Source of the DNA: Otis tarda
Taxonomy: Eukaryota; Chordata; Aves; Otidiformes; Otididae
Assembly (NCBI GenBank): GCA_026413225.1
Contig: CM048552.1
Coordinates: 208,519,553 to 208,583,552 of the forward strand
DNA: 64,000 bases
Reading direction: 5' to 3'
Below, piece after piece: positions 9,301 to 24,300 of the stretch. The notes beneath the pieces are model-generated. The model was not told where the DNA came from, did no database searches, and was given only the letters and a program-made list of their open reading frames with translations. A program made the position numbers and the translations under genes. Position 1 is the first letter of the stretch, and each line of letters opens with the position of its first letter.

Positions 9301-12300
9301 GCTGACTCTAAAAGTCAGAAATGGTGCACTGTCATTTTTTTATAAAGGCAGGCATTCAGAACTTAGTGTTTTTAGTGTGTCATTGTGCAGACTGCTTACA
9401 GAAGAAACCAGTATTCCACGGACTGTTTAATATTAAGTAGCTGTAGACTTTCATTTCTGAGACTAGAGAGACACCTTTATTCTAACACTTGCATATTAGC
9501 TTGTTTACAGCTCAGTATTCTGTAAGATAGGCTTTAATGTGCTGCCGTTAATTTTAGATAACTTTTTTTTCCTGTCTTTTTGTGTATGAAAATGCACCAC
9601 CTGCCTGTTTATATTTTTTTTTCACTATCCTCAAAGGCAGTGACCCCTCCCCGCACCCAACTAACAAGGAATTCTGCCCTCTTCAATATTAAGTTTCAGG
9701 TCATGGTAAATTAATACACATTTAAGGGCCAGGAAACACTGATTCACCCATATAAAAGTGTTGTGGCCTCAGTGCCTTTCTGTGAACCGCCTGAAAGGGG
9801 AAGGAATGAAATCTAAAGTTGTAAAGCAAGAGCACTTCCACACACTTGTCTGGACAGTGGGGCTGCAAAGTAAGGTGTTGTTAATTAACCTGGTAGCCTA
9901 TCCAGTTTAAAATGAGCAGTGAGTGAAGTTATGCTGGTTTTATCCTGAGCTTACTGGATGGTGAATGGGACTTAATATATTGAATGGATGCTTTTCGGAG
10001 GGGATCACAGTCAACACACAGCTTGTGGTGTTGTCTTTCATGTTACCCTCTTCAACAAGTCTGTGTACTCGCTGATGTTTTCTGGAACTTTGCATTGTGA
10101 AAACCAGTGGTGGGCATTAAAATCACCGTGATTTGGGCCAGTAGTGCTTTGTGTACGTTAGAAGTCGCTGTAGCGGTCCGGCGTCATCACACTTCTATCG
10201 CACAAACTTGCTACAAGTTTTGAAAATGGATTTAAAAAAAAAACCAGACAACCAAAACAAAAAACCAAACAACAAAACAACAAGCTTCCTCTTGTAGCAA
10301 AGATGTGTCCAGAGTTTGAAGACTCCCTTCTGTGAAAATTGTGGTTGCAGTTCCTGAGCTTGTCTGTGCATTTACCTGGTCGACTAGAGATTGAGTTTTG
10401 TCTGGATTTTGAACTTTGTTCTGACTCTGCGTTTTCGCATGCACTCTGGAAATCTGAACTGTCACTATCTACCAGTGCCAAGAGATAATGGGACTCCTTG
10501 CTCCGTCTGTTTGGATTACAATGAAATAGTTGTGACTTATCCTGCGTGTAGTTTATGAAAAAGACTGTGATACTCAACATATAATCTACAGCTACAGAAG
10601 TTCACTAATTTGGGCTTTTTGCCAGAAGTCTGATTTGTGTTTTGTGAAATCCAGAAAAACAAGCATTCAGGAGGTTTGAAGTTCCGTGAAGTGCTAACGA
10701 TGGTTTCCTGCTACCTTAAAGTTACTTTCTCAAGTGGGTTTTGGAAGGTTACACTCAGTACACTAGCAGCAGTACTGTCTTGTGGGCTTCTTTTTTCTTC
10801 CCTTTTTTTTTTTTTTTTTGCCTTTTTCCAAAGCTTTGATACGCAAACACAGTAACCTAAGGTGTTCCTTTTTTTTTTTGTGCAATAGACCCACTGCATT
10901 ATACTTTGAACTGAGTATCGATTTTCCAGATTAAGTTTTTGTATTAAAAAAAAAAAAATCCCAAGCCAGATCCCTTGGTGTTTATAGTGGCAACCAAAAA
11001 GAGAGGTCTGTATTTCTGGGATTGGTAATCCCTTTATTTAAAAGCTTAAAATATGTTTTTGTTGTACTAAACTTCTCAGTTTCTTCTTATTACTCCAGGC
11101 TCCTGCATCAGAGAAGCTCCCTGTTATGTACCTTATGGATTCCATTGTCAAGAATGTGGGAAGAGAATATCTAACTGCATTTACTAAAAACCTAGTTGCA
11201 ACATTTATTTGTGTATTTGAAAAGGTATATACACTTTCAGAAAAGTTCTGTATTCTAAACAAAATCTGTTTATGGTAAAATAAATACATGCTTTCAGTTT
11301 TGGGTTTTCTTGGGTGGTGGACTGTACAAATCAGTTGTTTTTTATAAATCTCAGTATTGTATCTATACTGTGGAAGATTATTCCTGCTGCTGTCAAGCAT
11401 GAAAGTTACATGTTAGCTGAAAGATGCAAAGTCTTACTTAAAATTTATAAACAGCTGTAATTCTCCTATCCAGGCAAGATTTTCCTAACAGTATTTTGGT
11501 TACGAATTGCTTACCTGGATGGACTTTTTGTAATGTATAGACTGATCAATTATGAATTGTTGGCTTATTTTTAAGATAGTAAATAGTCTTTATACGAAGA
11601 ATAGATTGAGAATCAGTTTCTTGTGCATTTCTCAGAGCTTCTCTCTCCCATAGTTAGATTTCTCTGCTTTACTGATTTAGTCATGTGGAAATGAGTGCTC
11701 AAACTGTGGAGAGTGAATAGCATTGACACCTGATTCTCTCCTGGTGGTCTGTGATTTGAAAAAAAAAATGCTGGGGAGGAGTGAGTCTTAGAATGCACTG
11801 CTGTATTCCATTACAAATACATAGCTTAATTTAATTGAACATTGAAAAGTACTGCCGTATGTTTTGATTTTTGCTCTTAATCTTTAAACCCAATAAAGTA
11901 ATAGTGCTTATTCCTCAGTGAGAAAGGCAAATCAGAGTCTAGTTTTTGAAAGGCTGGACTGGAATGGGTTTAAGCTGGGTCAGAAATGAAGGGTTAACTT
12001 CTATCAGTTCCTCTATGCTATGAGAAACTGGCATCTCTTTTGAATGAGATGAATGGGGCTTTTGCATATTTACCTATCATTATATATCAGTGAGGATCTG
12101 AGATACCAGTGTGCTTCATGTATGTTTTTCAGATGTAAAATGCCTGATGAAATAAGGAATAGGTTGTAGTAATGACCATAGAGGATGTAAACTCCTAGGT
12201 GTAGAGTAGATAGATAGGTAGACACTTTTCAGTATTAAGTTGTGAATGTTCTGAGTTGCATTTAATGTTGCTGCTGAAGCTCTGGATAATAACTACTTTT

Positions 12301-15300
12301 CAGAGTTTTCTAGGTTAACTGTATACTGAGCTAAGTAGAACTATTTAATGAATGTGTATTAATTAAATATGTAAAGTGGCAGTCAGTTCTGGTAGCTTAA
12401 TTGATTGTGTTAAAAGATGCAAGTAGAATACCAGCACTGACCTCGTTACAAATTTTGTTTTATCAGTAAATGGTCACTAAGGTATCTTTAGACACTTGAT
12501 GAAGTCAGAAACATTTGCTCAGTCATTTCTGCACCTTTTGCAGTGAGCTTCATACCCTCTCATTGAAAATTTTAGAGTTCCCTTTCAAGTAGCTAAGTAT
12601 GAATTATTTTTGTTGAAGTTCCTGCTTCTTCCCAAAAGAACCGCTGAACTTTCCAGAGTATTCTGTATCTTGCTGTAACATCTTAATAAAACTGCAGCAA
12701 AAACCAGTTACGTAGTCAATACTTAATGGTGAATATTGACATTTGGACAGCTGCATATATTTTGTCCTCAAATGTTTTTCATTTATTGTTTAATTGAACT
12801 ACTCAAGTTATGAACTAAATTTTACTTTACTATAAATTTCTAACTTAACTGTCATGAGATAATCCAAACTAATTGTGAAGAGATGAAATGAACACTGGTC
12901 CTACAAGTACGCTTGATCTGTCGCTCACAGATGGGTCTAATTGTGCAGCAGAACTGAAATATAATTGACTTTATTTTAGCTAATACCTGTTTTGTTGCAT
13001 TTGTTGAAAAAAAAAAAATCCTTCAGTGACTAAACAGCTGAGCAAAACACTTTTTTTTCTGTTCGCAAAGTTTGTTGTTTCCTGATTTGTTTGTCATCGT
13101 TATACTCCATTCAGCACAAACACTTGAATAATGTATTGTCTTAGAGGCTGTTGCCTTTCGGTATTTTTGTCAATGTATTTTTTTCCCCACAGAAATTGGG
13201 CAAGTAAAATGAGAATTTTGGTAATGGAAAAGTTGAAAGAAAATTCTCAGAGAATGGTAATACACAATAAAACCTTCAAATGGCCTTGAAATGATTCCAC
13301 ATTTGAGCTTCTTTTATTGTTTCTGTTGGTATAGATGTATGATCTGCACTGCTTATAAAGTCCATATAGCAAGTTCAGTGTGTTAAAATGGCAAACTCTT
13401 GATAAAAATAGGAAATAAATGAAATCTTAAGTTCTACAGAAAAGTTTAAGAAATTGTTTTATATTAACTTAACAAGCCATAGAATTGTTTTATTGTTTTA
13501 GGTGGATGAAAATACTAGGAAAAGTTTATTTAAATTACGCTCCACATGGGATGATATTTTTCCTTTGAAGAAACTATATGCACTTGATGTCAGAGTCAAC
13601 TCATTAGATCCTGCTTGGCCAATTAAACCTCTGCCCCCAAATGTGAATACTTCTAGCATCCATGTGAATCCTAAGTTTTTAAATAAATCGGTAAGTTTTT
13701 ATGCCTCTTGTATGAACAGATGGTAATACATGTAGTTTTCATTGTTTTTATGCTGCTTTTTGACAATTTAGTGTATTAAGAATGAAGTATCTGACCTTTG
13801 TAGACAGGTAAGAGGAATTTCCAAATTCAGAATATTTGATAGGTTTGTTTTTTATATTTCAAAACTGTATTCTAGATTTTGGAACATTGTCACAGCAGGC
13901 AAATTCTAGTGGGGCAAAAGTTGTAAAATTAGTTATATTTTTGCATTAAAAATGCAATTTATAACTGCTATACAAACTTAAGTCCCAGTACTGGATCTTG
14001 ATAACAATTAAAGGAGATGGAGTTAGTTGATTACATCAGGATTTTACATGTAACTTTTTTGATTCTGTTTTTAGCCAGAGGAATCTACTGCACCTACCTC
14101 TGCTGTCACTTCTGGTGCCTCTACTCCTCCAGCTGTTCCTGAAATACAAAAGAATTTGACACAGGAGCAACTGATAAGGCAGCAATTGCTTGCGAAGCAA
14201 AAGCAGTTGTTAGAACTTCAGCAAAAAAAATTAGAGCTGGAGCTGGAACAGACTAAAGCACAGTTGGTGAGTAGGATAGTTGATGAAACGTCTATAGTTG
14301 GGTCTCACTTTCTTTTGGACAGTACTTAGGTATACTGGTGACTGCAGTACATTATTTTTTCGTCATGTAAGGTAAATGTAGCTATTTTAGGACTAGAGCA
14401 ATGCAAGTTCATCTGGGGTTCCTGAACAGTATTTGTTACCTAAAAACCTTAAGAATTACACTCAAAATAGAGGTTAAGAAAAAGTGAAGTTACAGATTTT
14501 TTAACTTCTCTCCAAAATGTCGTCTGCCTGTGGTCCTTGTCTTCCACCTCTTCTTGTGGCTCACAGCAAGCCAGGCTTTTTTAGATATATTTGCTCTTAT
14601 AGGACAAGGAAGCCTGATTATGGGAAATAAAGTCAGTTTCCTTATTAGGTCAAGTTGGTTTGATGCCACCATCTGAAGGTGGTGATAAAGCTGTATTGTT
14701 CTACATTGGAAGTCTTGCTGTGTTGACAGTTGATGACACCGAAATAAAGCATCTTTTTGACGTGTACAAATATGAAAATTATATTGGATACTTGGCGGCT
14801 TACTTGCCTTGAGCATGTGGAATATGTAGGAAATCTAATGCTGTTATGAGGATGTGCCTAAGTTACATATTTTGCAGTATTGGTTTTGTAGTACTGATTT
14901 TGCATTATGTTTGATATTTTGTAATGGTACTGCATTATTTTAATGCTTGTAATTAGTAGTTAGTGGGTAATTTTCAGTTAAACAACTGGATCTCATAATA
15001 AAGACATTTCTATTTGTAGTTTTGTTTTCGAGGTAAAATATGACCATCTCTGGGTAGGAGTCTTGTCGTGCAGATTAATGCTGGATTCTTTCATATTTCA
15101 GGCTGTATCTCTTAGTGTTCAGCAAGGATCATCTACTGTAGCTTCAGTTCCAGCACCTTCCAAGCAACATATGTCTCCCACACCTCATATGACAGTTAAA
15201 CCACCTCATCAGACTGCTGTGCAATCCGAAAAAAGCAAACCATCCCCAAGTCCTCCACTTCATGATATGAAAATAGTAAACAGGGATCCTCGGCTTAATA

Positions 15301-18300
15301 GGGTGTCTCAACATTCTTCTCATAGTAAAGATCAATCTCATAGGAAGGAATTTCCACCGAACACGACCAGTCAGTCTGATACTAAGGCAAATAAAACAAC
15401 GCAGGCTGAAAAACAAAACTCATCAAAGCAAGAAAAATTAAAAGCAAGTGAAAAAATACAGAAGAAAGATCTTGACCAGTCAGAAGCAAAATCTAAGTCA
15501 CCATCCCCTTTAAAAAATAAGCTACCCAATACTAAAGATAGTAAACCCCAGGAATGTGAAAGCACAAAAACATCTGAAATTAGTAAGCGGGATCCAAGAC
15601 TGAAAAGACATCTGCAAGATAAGTCGGAGGGCAAAGAGGAGGAAGGGAAAGAGAAGAGGAGAAATGTAGAGAAAAAAGAAAAAGAGGAACATAAGACAAG
15701 TGAACATAGGCCAGTAGGCAGCAGAAATAAAGTAATTAATGGTGCTGTTCAGAAACAGGACACAACTACAGAGGAGTCAGAAAAGCAGGGTGGAAAACAA
15801 GGGAGATCAAGTACTAGAAAACGGTCACGATCACGCTCTCCTAAGGCACGATCACCATCTACACATTCTCCAAAAAGACGAGAGAGGAGGTCACCCAAAA
15901 GAAGACTTAGGAGTTTATCACCCACTTCATCAACTCCTAAAGCTGCAAAGATACGTCAGATAGGCCCTAAGCAGTCTCATGTTGAAGAAGGCACGCAAGC
16001 AGCAAGAGATGAACGAAATTCTAGTAAGAGAAATGTTAAACAAGAGGTGAGAGATCCGAGGAGAGTGAAAAAAGCCCAAGAAGACAGGCCCCAAGAAACA
16101 GCAAGCCCGCATTCTACAAAAGCATCTCCTGATCCAAAAGAGAATGCAGAAAACTGGCAAGGATCCAAATCAGGCAAGAGGTGGAAATCTGGTTGGGAAG
16201 AAAATAAAAAGTAAGTTACTGTCTTTTAAACAACTTCTGTTTGAAGTCAGTGGAAATTCTACTGCTGACTTCAGTATAGTCAGCTTTGGGAAACAATGCT
16301 CGGATTGTTAAAATGGTCAAATTTATCTTGCTTCTACTAGTGAAATACAGGAATTATGCATACTTAGAGTCTAAGATGATTGTGCTGTTTCGCCATGGTC
16401 TATTCTAATAGGAATGTAACAGTTATGTCCTGAATAAATAAATAATCTATATTTTAAATATATTCCTGCTTTCAGCTCACAGCAGAATGAAGAACACCAA
16501 GCACTTGGTAAATCCCCTCATCAAAGACACCGGGAAAACTGGCCTGCTGGTAAAGGAATTCTGTCACCCCGAGCACCAAAGCAGCAGCACCGATTAAGTG
16601 TGGATGCCAATTTACAGATTCCCAAAGAATTGACATCTGCAAGCAAGAGAGAATTACTTAAGAAGGTAATATTAATAAATCTGTCTTCATAGAAGTGTCC
16701 TGGGTATAGTTTGCTTTGCTGCTTCTTTTTAGAAGTCTAAACTTCTAACTTTATATTTACAGGCCAATGAACGCTTAACATCTGGTGAAATAACACAGGA
16801 TGAGTTCCTTATGGTAGCTCATCAGATCCGACAGCTGTTCCAGTATCAGGAAGGAAAGCACAGGTGTAATGTGTGGGATAGTCCTACAGAGGAAAAATGT
16901 GGTTTGAAAAAGAAACCTCTTCTATCGGATGCAGAATTAACGTATTATGAACATAAAGCTAAACTGAAAAGAACACAAGTTCAGCATTCATTGTCAAGGC
17001 TTGATCTGTTGGATCCTGATGATATTTTGGATTATCATTTACCTGATGCATTACTTTCTGGAATAGATTGTGAGCAAGCAAAAGCCAAACGTGGAGTACA
17101 GTTTGACAGAAAAGAACCATTTGGAGAAAGGTCAAGGAGACACTCTCCTGTAAGTGGCACTAATAGACCTTTTGCTGATAACCTCTCACCGCTCGAGAGT
17201 CGACGAAGACTTGAGGAACAAAATGCTACTAAAGGAGCAAGAGGTTCTAAGAATTTTGATCCTTATGACAGCTGGGGAGAATCAGATGAATTTAGAGATG
17301 CTCTCAGGCAGCAGGGGAAAAGCACAACAGAGTTCCAGAAAATAGATGGTGATGCAATCTGCAGATTTGATAATCGTGAAGAAAGACAGCTTCTTGCGAA
17401 AGCTGGTATGTGTTTTTGCTTTATTTTACAGGTTTTAAATAATTGTCAGCATTTTAGTGAGTGTTTTTATCTGGTTTGTTCTGGTTCTTTTAGGTGTTCG
17501 AGAGGAACCAAGATCACCATTCAGTGAACGTTTCAAAAGAGGTAGATATGACGACCCAGAGAAAGCGCCGTTTCCAGAAAGTCCAGGATCAAGATTTGGA
17601 GGCATTGAAGCAAAGCAGAGGATAAGTGCATTAATGGAAGACAGACCTCTCTTTGATGGCTCACCTAGACAGGCTGCTGCAAGGGTTGGGGTAGATGGAC
17701 AAGGAAGTCCTTTTGTTGATGGTCCTGCTCCTGGTTCAAGTTCCAGAATTGACGGGCCAGCTGGACAGACTGCTATGAGATTTGAGGGGCCTTTGGTGGG
17801 GGCAGGTGCATCTCAGTTTGATGGACCACTCGCAGGAGCAGGGGGAGCTGGAGCCTTACGATTTGATGGGCCACCAGGGCAGCTGGCAGGGGCTCTGAGG
17901 TTTGAAGGACCACCAGGACAGGTTGGTGGAGGAGGTCCATTGAGGTTTGAGGGACCTCTTGGGCAGATCGGTGGGCCTTTGCGGTTTGAAGGGCCTGCAG
18001 GGCAGCCTGTAGGTGGTCCTAGATTTGAAGGACCTGGAGTTGGTCTCAGGTTTGAGGGTCCCCGTGGTCAACCTTCAGGTGGTCTCAGGTTTGAGGGACC
18101 TCATGGTCAACCTCTGGGACCTCGAGGTCAACCAGTGGGTGGTCTCAGGTTTGAGGGACCCCATGGTCAGCCGTTGGGGCCCCATGGTCAACCAGGGGGT
18201 GGCCTCAGGTTTGAGGGGCCACATTTACAGCCCTTGGGGCCCCATGGTCAACCTGGAGGAGGCCTCAGATTTGAGGGGCCGCATGGTCAGCCTATGGGGC

Positions 18301-21300
18301 CACATGGACCGTCAGGTGGTGGGCTCAGATTTGAAGGACCGCATGGACCATCAGGTGGTGGGCTCAGATTGGAAGGACCACATGGTCAGCCTGGTGTGGG
18401 TCCTAGATTGATTGATGGCCCAGTACACCAGGGAGCTGGTGGACTTAGATTTGATGGTCCTCTGGGGCGGGCCGGTCCAAGATTTGATGGTTGTCATCCA
18501 GCTGGATTTGATGGTCAACCTGGACAGTTATCTCTCTTGCAAAGATTTGATGGAATTCATGGACAGCCTGGTCCAAGATTTGAAAGGACGCCTGGCCAAC
18601 AGGCACAACCACGATTTGATACAGCCATACCTCAAAGATTTGATGGACCTCACCAGCCAGCCTCTAGATTTGACTTGCCCCTTGGCCTTCAAGGTGCACG
18701 TTTTGAAAATGTAGCTAACCATCCTGCCTCAAGACTAGAATTGTCACCATATGGACAAGGTGGTCCGTTTGTTGAACATCCTGGCCAGGGCTACAATGGA
18801 CCATCTCATGGGATGCAATTCCAGAGGCCTGATATATTTGATGGTTCGCCTGGACCAAATTTCAATGGGCCAGCTGGCCCAGGAGCACAGAATTTCCCAT
18901 TGAGAGCAGCTGGACATTACTTTGATGAAAAAGGTCTTCAGGGTCCTCAATATGGGAACTTCAGTAATATGCCAATGGGGAGTAATCAGGTAAGAACTGA
19001 TTGTGTTAAATTGTTTGATTGCAGAAGTATTTTTGTGTAGAGAATTAGCAGTTTTTCTTCCTCTAAACATTGAAGATTTTTCTGAAGACCTGTCAGACGA
19101 GGAGCCAGTTTCAAGCTAAAAAAGTAATCTTTAGTAGCTTTCAGATAATTTAGGAAGGACATGTGTTGCTGTTTGTTGAGAATCTTTTTTTTTAAGAATT
19201 AAACACAAGAGTGGATCTTTACAATCAATTTGTAGCTCAGAATACGACAGTGAAATTAGTGTTTTTAACATTTCTCGTGAGACCTCACCTGAAGTACTGC
19301 ATCCAACTCTGGAGTCCTCAACACAAGGACGCGGACCTGTTGGAGTGAGTCCAGAGGAGGCCACAAAGATGATCGGAGGGCTGGAGCACCTCTTCTGTGA
19401 GGACAGGCTGAGAGGGTTGGAGCTGTTGAGCATGGAGAAGAGAAGGCTCCGGGGAGACCTTATAGCTGTCTTCCAGTACCTAAAGGGGGCCTACAGGAAA
19501 GATGGGGAGAAACTGTTCAGTAGGGCCTGTTGTGATAGGACAAGGGGGAATGTTTTTAACACAGAAGGAGGCAGATTCAGACTGGACATAAGGAAAAAAA
19601 AAATTTTATGGTGAGGGTGGTGGAACACTGGCACAGGTTGCCCAGAGAGGTGGTGGATGCCCCATCCCTGGAAACATTCAAGGCCAGGTTGGATGGGGCT
19701 CTGAGCAACCTGATCTGGTTGGAGATGTCCCTGCTTCTTGCAGGGGGGGTTGGACTGGATGGCCTTTAAAGGTCCCTTCCAACTCAAACCATTCTGTGAT
19801 TCTAACATGAAAAAAAACATAGATAATTGGAAGCCTGTGGTGGTTTCATGAAACTTGCACAAAAGTGAATTCTATATAAAGCATGAAACATAATGTAAGT
19901 GAATACACATGATTGATTTTTCAAAGAGGTGTAGAATTAGAATGGAGCAAAATAATTCTGTTGTCTTTTTGCAGCTGGTAGTACTGGTGACAAGCCAGTT
20001 TTGGAGAGATATCTGTAATTTGGGGGAATTGAGAAAGATAGACATTGAGAAAGATAGACATTCTTTTGAAACGATTTTGGCACCAGCACGCTTTATGACT
20101 TCAGTTGTCTTTGTTGTTGGTTGATGGAAATGCTCCCTCAAAAGGAGGGAGGTGATACTTTGCATCAGTGAAAAAGATGTCATTTCTTTCAGTAGGTTAG
20201 AGATTTTAGACAGCATTTTTGATTTGGGGTATAATACTGGAACATGAAGAGTTAACTGATTGTACAAAAGCAGGTAATGTATCCTACTAACCTCTAATGG
20301 GATGACATTTTAATAAATTTAAACTTTGTTTTTTTGTAAATCCAGAAAGATGTCAATTAGGAAAAAAACACTTTATTACAAGTGTGTTATGAAAACTTTT
20401 TCTGTCTGAAGCTTACTGTAGCTGGTTTACTGAAAAATATTGCTTTCCACATGTGTTTCGTTTCATGTAGTGGATGCTATTTCAGTTCTTAGATAAGAAT
20501 TAATTGTGCCGTTTGTTAATAGACATTTACTTATTTCTCAGATTTCTTTCTGATGAGCTCTGTTTTGGTGAACAGGGGCAATTTAAAAGGGAAGTACTGT
20601 GTTTGGAAAATATGATTGAAGGCTTGACAGGTAGAAGAAGAGGCTTGTCTTTTTGTTTTAATTTAAATGTTAGACGAAATGAGTGTGTATTCTGAAATTT
20701 TTCTAGTGGGAAAGGGAAATAAAGGAGAGGTTATATAGTCATTTGTGGACCTTTCAATACCAAACTGATGTGATTCACTCCTGGAAGGAGTTGAATATAT
20801 ATAAAGTTACTGAGAAATGCCTAGAAGTTAATGATAAAATAAAAAAACCTAAGTTTGTAATTGCAATGTTGTAATTTTATTTTCACAGGTTTCTCTCATG
20901 TCTGCTCAACCAGGGCCTTATGGCCAAGGTCAACAGTATTTGCCAAATCCTGGAGGTTTTGTTCAGAACCCTGCAGGTGTGTATCAAAATAATTAACTTC
21001 CTTTTATTTCTTTTGGATTGTTCTGTTTGTTAGTGGCCACAACAATTACTCTTTTGTAATGTCCTGGTGTACTAAGTGTGTGTGTATGGAGGGAAACCTC
21101 AGTGAGGTGGCCGTAGATGTGGTTTCTGTAGTGCCTTCATCTCTTTAGGGGTTTCCCTCAAACAGTGGAGGCTTTCATTAGTTTTCATTAACCATGTGGT
21201 TTTGGTATGTGGTTGTGCCGAAAAAAAATACTTTGGTCTGCTTTTCTGGAAGGTACCTGGAAGGTTTCTGTAGGTCTGGTCCGTGTTTGCCAGGCTGTGT

Positions 21301-24300
21301 AAACATTCCCACTCTATGAACGCTTAATAATGAAAAGCTTCTAAAAAGTCATAAATGGTTGAAGTAGGTGATGAAGTAGCTTGGTCCTATTTAAATATTC
21401 AAGCATAAACCAAGAAAAATACTACATTTTAATAAACAGTGTCCAGCAGAAATCTGTGTATGGGCAGCCAGCGTTTTAGAGGGAAGCTGTTGGAAGGGGG
21501 GAAATCGGACAAGGAGTAGACATAAAGCAAAGAGGGCTGATAAATAATTTGAAGTAAAAAAATTGAAGAAACAGGAGACAGAAGGAAAAGTGTATTGTGA
21601 AATGCGCCGATAAAAGTGAAGTAAATTTCTGATGCTAACTTTTTGTCTCCTTGCATGTTGATATTTTTCCCCAGGAGCTGTTCCACATTCGTATCCTGAT
21701 AACCACCTTGGACAGCTTGATGTCAATGAATTGTTTGCTAAACTGTTGTCAACAGGGATCCTCAAACTGTCAAAAACTGATTCCACTTCAGCACGTATGT
21801 AGATCCATTATGTTCTAACTACTCGGTTTATCAACAGCTGAAGTGTAAAGTTAAGTATAAGAACTTCTGTGAACTCCTGCATGTTTTTTAACTTAACTTT
21901 GGTTTTGGGAACTCCATATGATGGAGTAAATTCTTAGTATTTTGTTTAATTTATACACTTCAGCTATCCAGAGTGGTCAGTTTGGTCTATAATGCTGTGC
22001 CTCAGTAACTTGTTCTTGATTATAATCGGATTCTTGACAGTTTCTGAAATATTTCTGTCTCTGAAGACTGAATTATAATGCCAAACACTGAGGTGAAGCA
22101 CTGTTTTCCTAAACTGAAATTCTGAGTAACTTACAGTATCCTGTATCCTTTTTTAAAATCATCTTAGAAGATGACTGACTTATCTATTGCACGCTTGTAT
22201 TTTAGCATAGTCAGATTGCATCTATTAATATTTGAATAAAAATAACTTTCAGGAGCACATCATTTCTTTCTGATAGTGTACTGAAATCTTGATAAAACTT
22301 TATTCTTTCTAGAAGCTAATGAAACATCAGCCCAGCCAGCTGCTGAAGAGGAGGATGATGACCATGAAGATCAAAATGTTCCAGACCTCACTAACTTCAC
22401 AGTTGAAGAACTTAGACAGTGCGTATAGTAGACTTGAGTTTACAGTGCAGTAAGAATAACAAAGTGATGGTATCTAGGTAATTAGTCCAAGGCAGCTGAA
22501 AGCTTTTTATGTCACTTTGTGACTTAGAGGACCTGCAATTTTTGATTGTCACTTTCTCAGGAAGGGGATCTGCAGTTTCTGATGTCAGCCTTGGAGAATT
22601 TGAGGGAGGAGAATTAACCTGAGAAAAGTATCTTTACACAAGTTCCGTGTTGTTGCCTAATCGGCAAGGTTGTGATACATATTGAAGTCAGTGTTTCTTC
22701 CTTTGTTATTTCTCATTTTGCCCCCTTTGTGGTAGTTCACAAAGCTGAGCCAAATGCAAGCATAGTTTTATGCACTATTTATGCATAGTTTTATGCACTA
22801 TTAGGTGATGAAGCTAGTAGGCATGAAACACGTGTTTCCCATGAATAGTTAATATGAGCCCATTGTTTGTTATTTGAATGTTTCAATTGTGTTCTGAAAA
22901 TCAGGAAGAATTTAGATCCATTGTGTGCTTTAACCTTGCACTAGATTCATGCTTTTCCTCTAGTCTTTAAAGCAACTTATTGAGAAAGTTCTTACCTATT
23001 TCTTTTCAAATAAATGTTAAGACTTTTTTTCCCCCCTTTTGTAGGCGCTATGATAGTGTTATAAATCGACTGTACACTGGAATTCAGTGTTACTCATGTG
23101 GAATGAGATTCACTACTTCACAAACAGATGTTTATGCGGATCATTTAGATTGGCATTATCGTCAGAACCGGACAGAAAAAGATGTTAGCAGAAAAATTAC
23201 ACACAGAAGATGGTACTACAGCTTAACAGTAAGTAGTGCAGTATGCGTCTTGATAAATTATGAGCTGAATTCTGTGTTTTACTTATGTTTGTGCTGTAGG
23301 ATTGCAGTTGAAATTTGCATCATCACAGGAGTTGGCCTTTGGTAAACAATAATGTCTTAGATATTTCAAGCAGTTTTCATTACTGCCTGTGAAAACACAA
23401 AAGGCAAGTATATGGTGAACAATAAGCAGTTTGAGGTTGTTGGTACTGTTTGGATCGCACTGAGAATGGAAATGAAAGGATAGTGGTTTTTCTGGAAAAA
23501 GCTTTTTTGAAGTATAGCACTGTGAGAAAGCACGCACCGTGCTAATGCTGCATGTTGAGGAGCATTTCAGTTTTAATAAAGTGAGATTTATTAAATGTAC
23601 TTTTGGGATGATTTTTTTTTTTTTGTTCCTGAGATGTATTTTTTTAAACATTTCTGGCTATTTGTCAGTGTCTGAGTTGTGATTGAAAACTCTTTCTTTA
23701 GGACTGGATTGAATTTGAAGAAATAGCCGATCTAGAGGAGCGTGCAAAAAGCCAGTTTTTTGAAAAAGCTCACGAAGAGGTTGTGTTGAAGACACAAGAA
23801 GCTGCAAAAGAGAAGGAGTTTCAGAGTGTCCCTGCTGGACCAGCTGGAGCAGTTGAGGTAACTTTCAGCTTGTCTTTATTAGCCCAGATACTGAGAATGA
23901 TCTAATAGTACAAAGAAGTTCACAGTATTCTTCCATACGTGTGTAGACTGAAGTCTTTGTCTTGGACCTCTGTACAGCCACTTCATAGGTGGTGTATTTG
24001 TGTATGTAATGGTTGTTTCCCAGTGGCAGACAGTAGTATAAATCACCTGTAGTAAAAAAAAAAAATCTACACCCATTGGCATTCCATCATTTCAGGAAGT
24101 CTGAAGTGGGCAAAGTGTGTTAATTTACTGAATGTTTCCATAGAAAGAGTAAATAAAGCAAGTGAATGGGAAGTGATCCTTTGTCATTCAAATAATGATT
24201 GGATTTACTGGGTTTTCAATACTTTTACATAGCAATTTCTTTTTCAATAGAAGATAGGTAGTAGGACACAGAAATACCTCAATCTTAAAGTAACCAGTAG

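Larger units (their letters stand above)
6391..11098 (+). other. PCF11 intron 1, remaining sequence
   Basis: No coding exon seen. GC-rich to about 7000, then AT-rich. It contains the poly(A) signal cluster at 8.4-8.5 kb, an A/C-rich low-complexity stretch at 10231-10285 and T-runs near 10801-10820 and 10869-10880. Open frames here are chance. Confidence 0.7.

Noticed and set aside
10158-10580. 140-codon minus-strand open frame in PCF11 intron 1
   Set aside because: Covers an A/C-rich low-complexity run and has no family resemblance or splice support.
18013-18714. Two plus-strand open frames inside PCF11 exon 8 in another phase
   Set aside because: Shadows of the FEGP repeat. A periodic coding sequence keeps alternative frames open.
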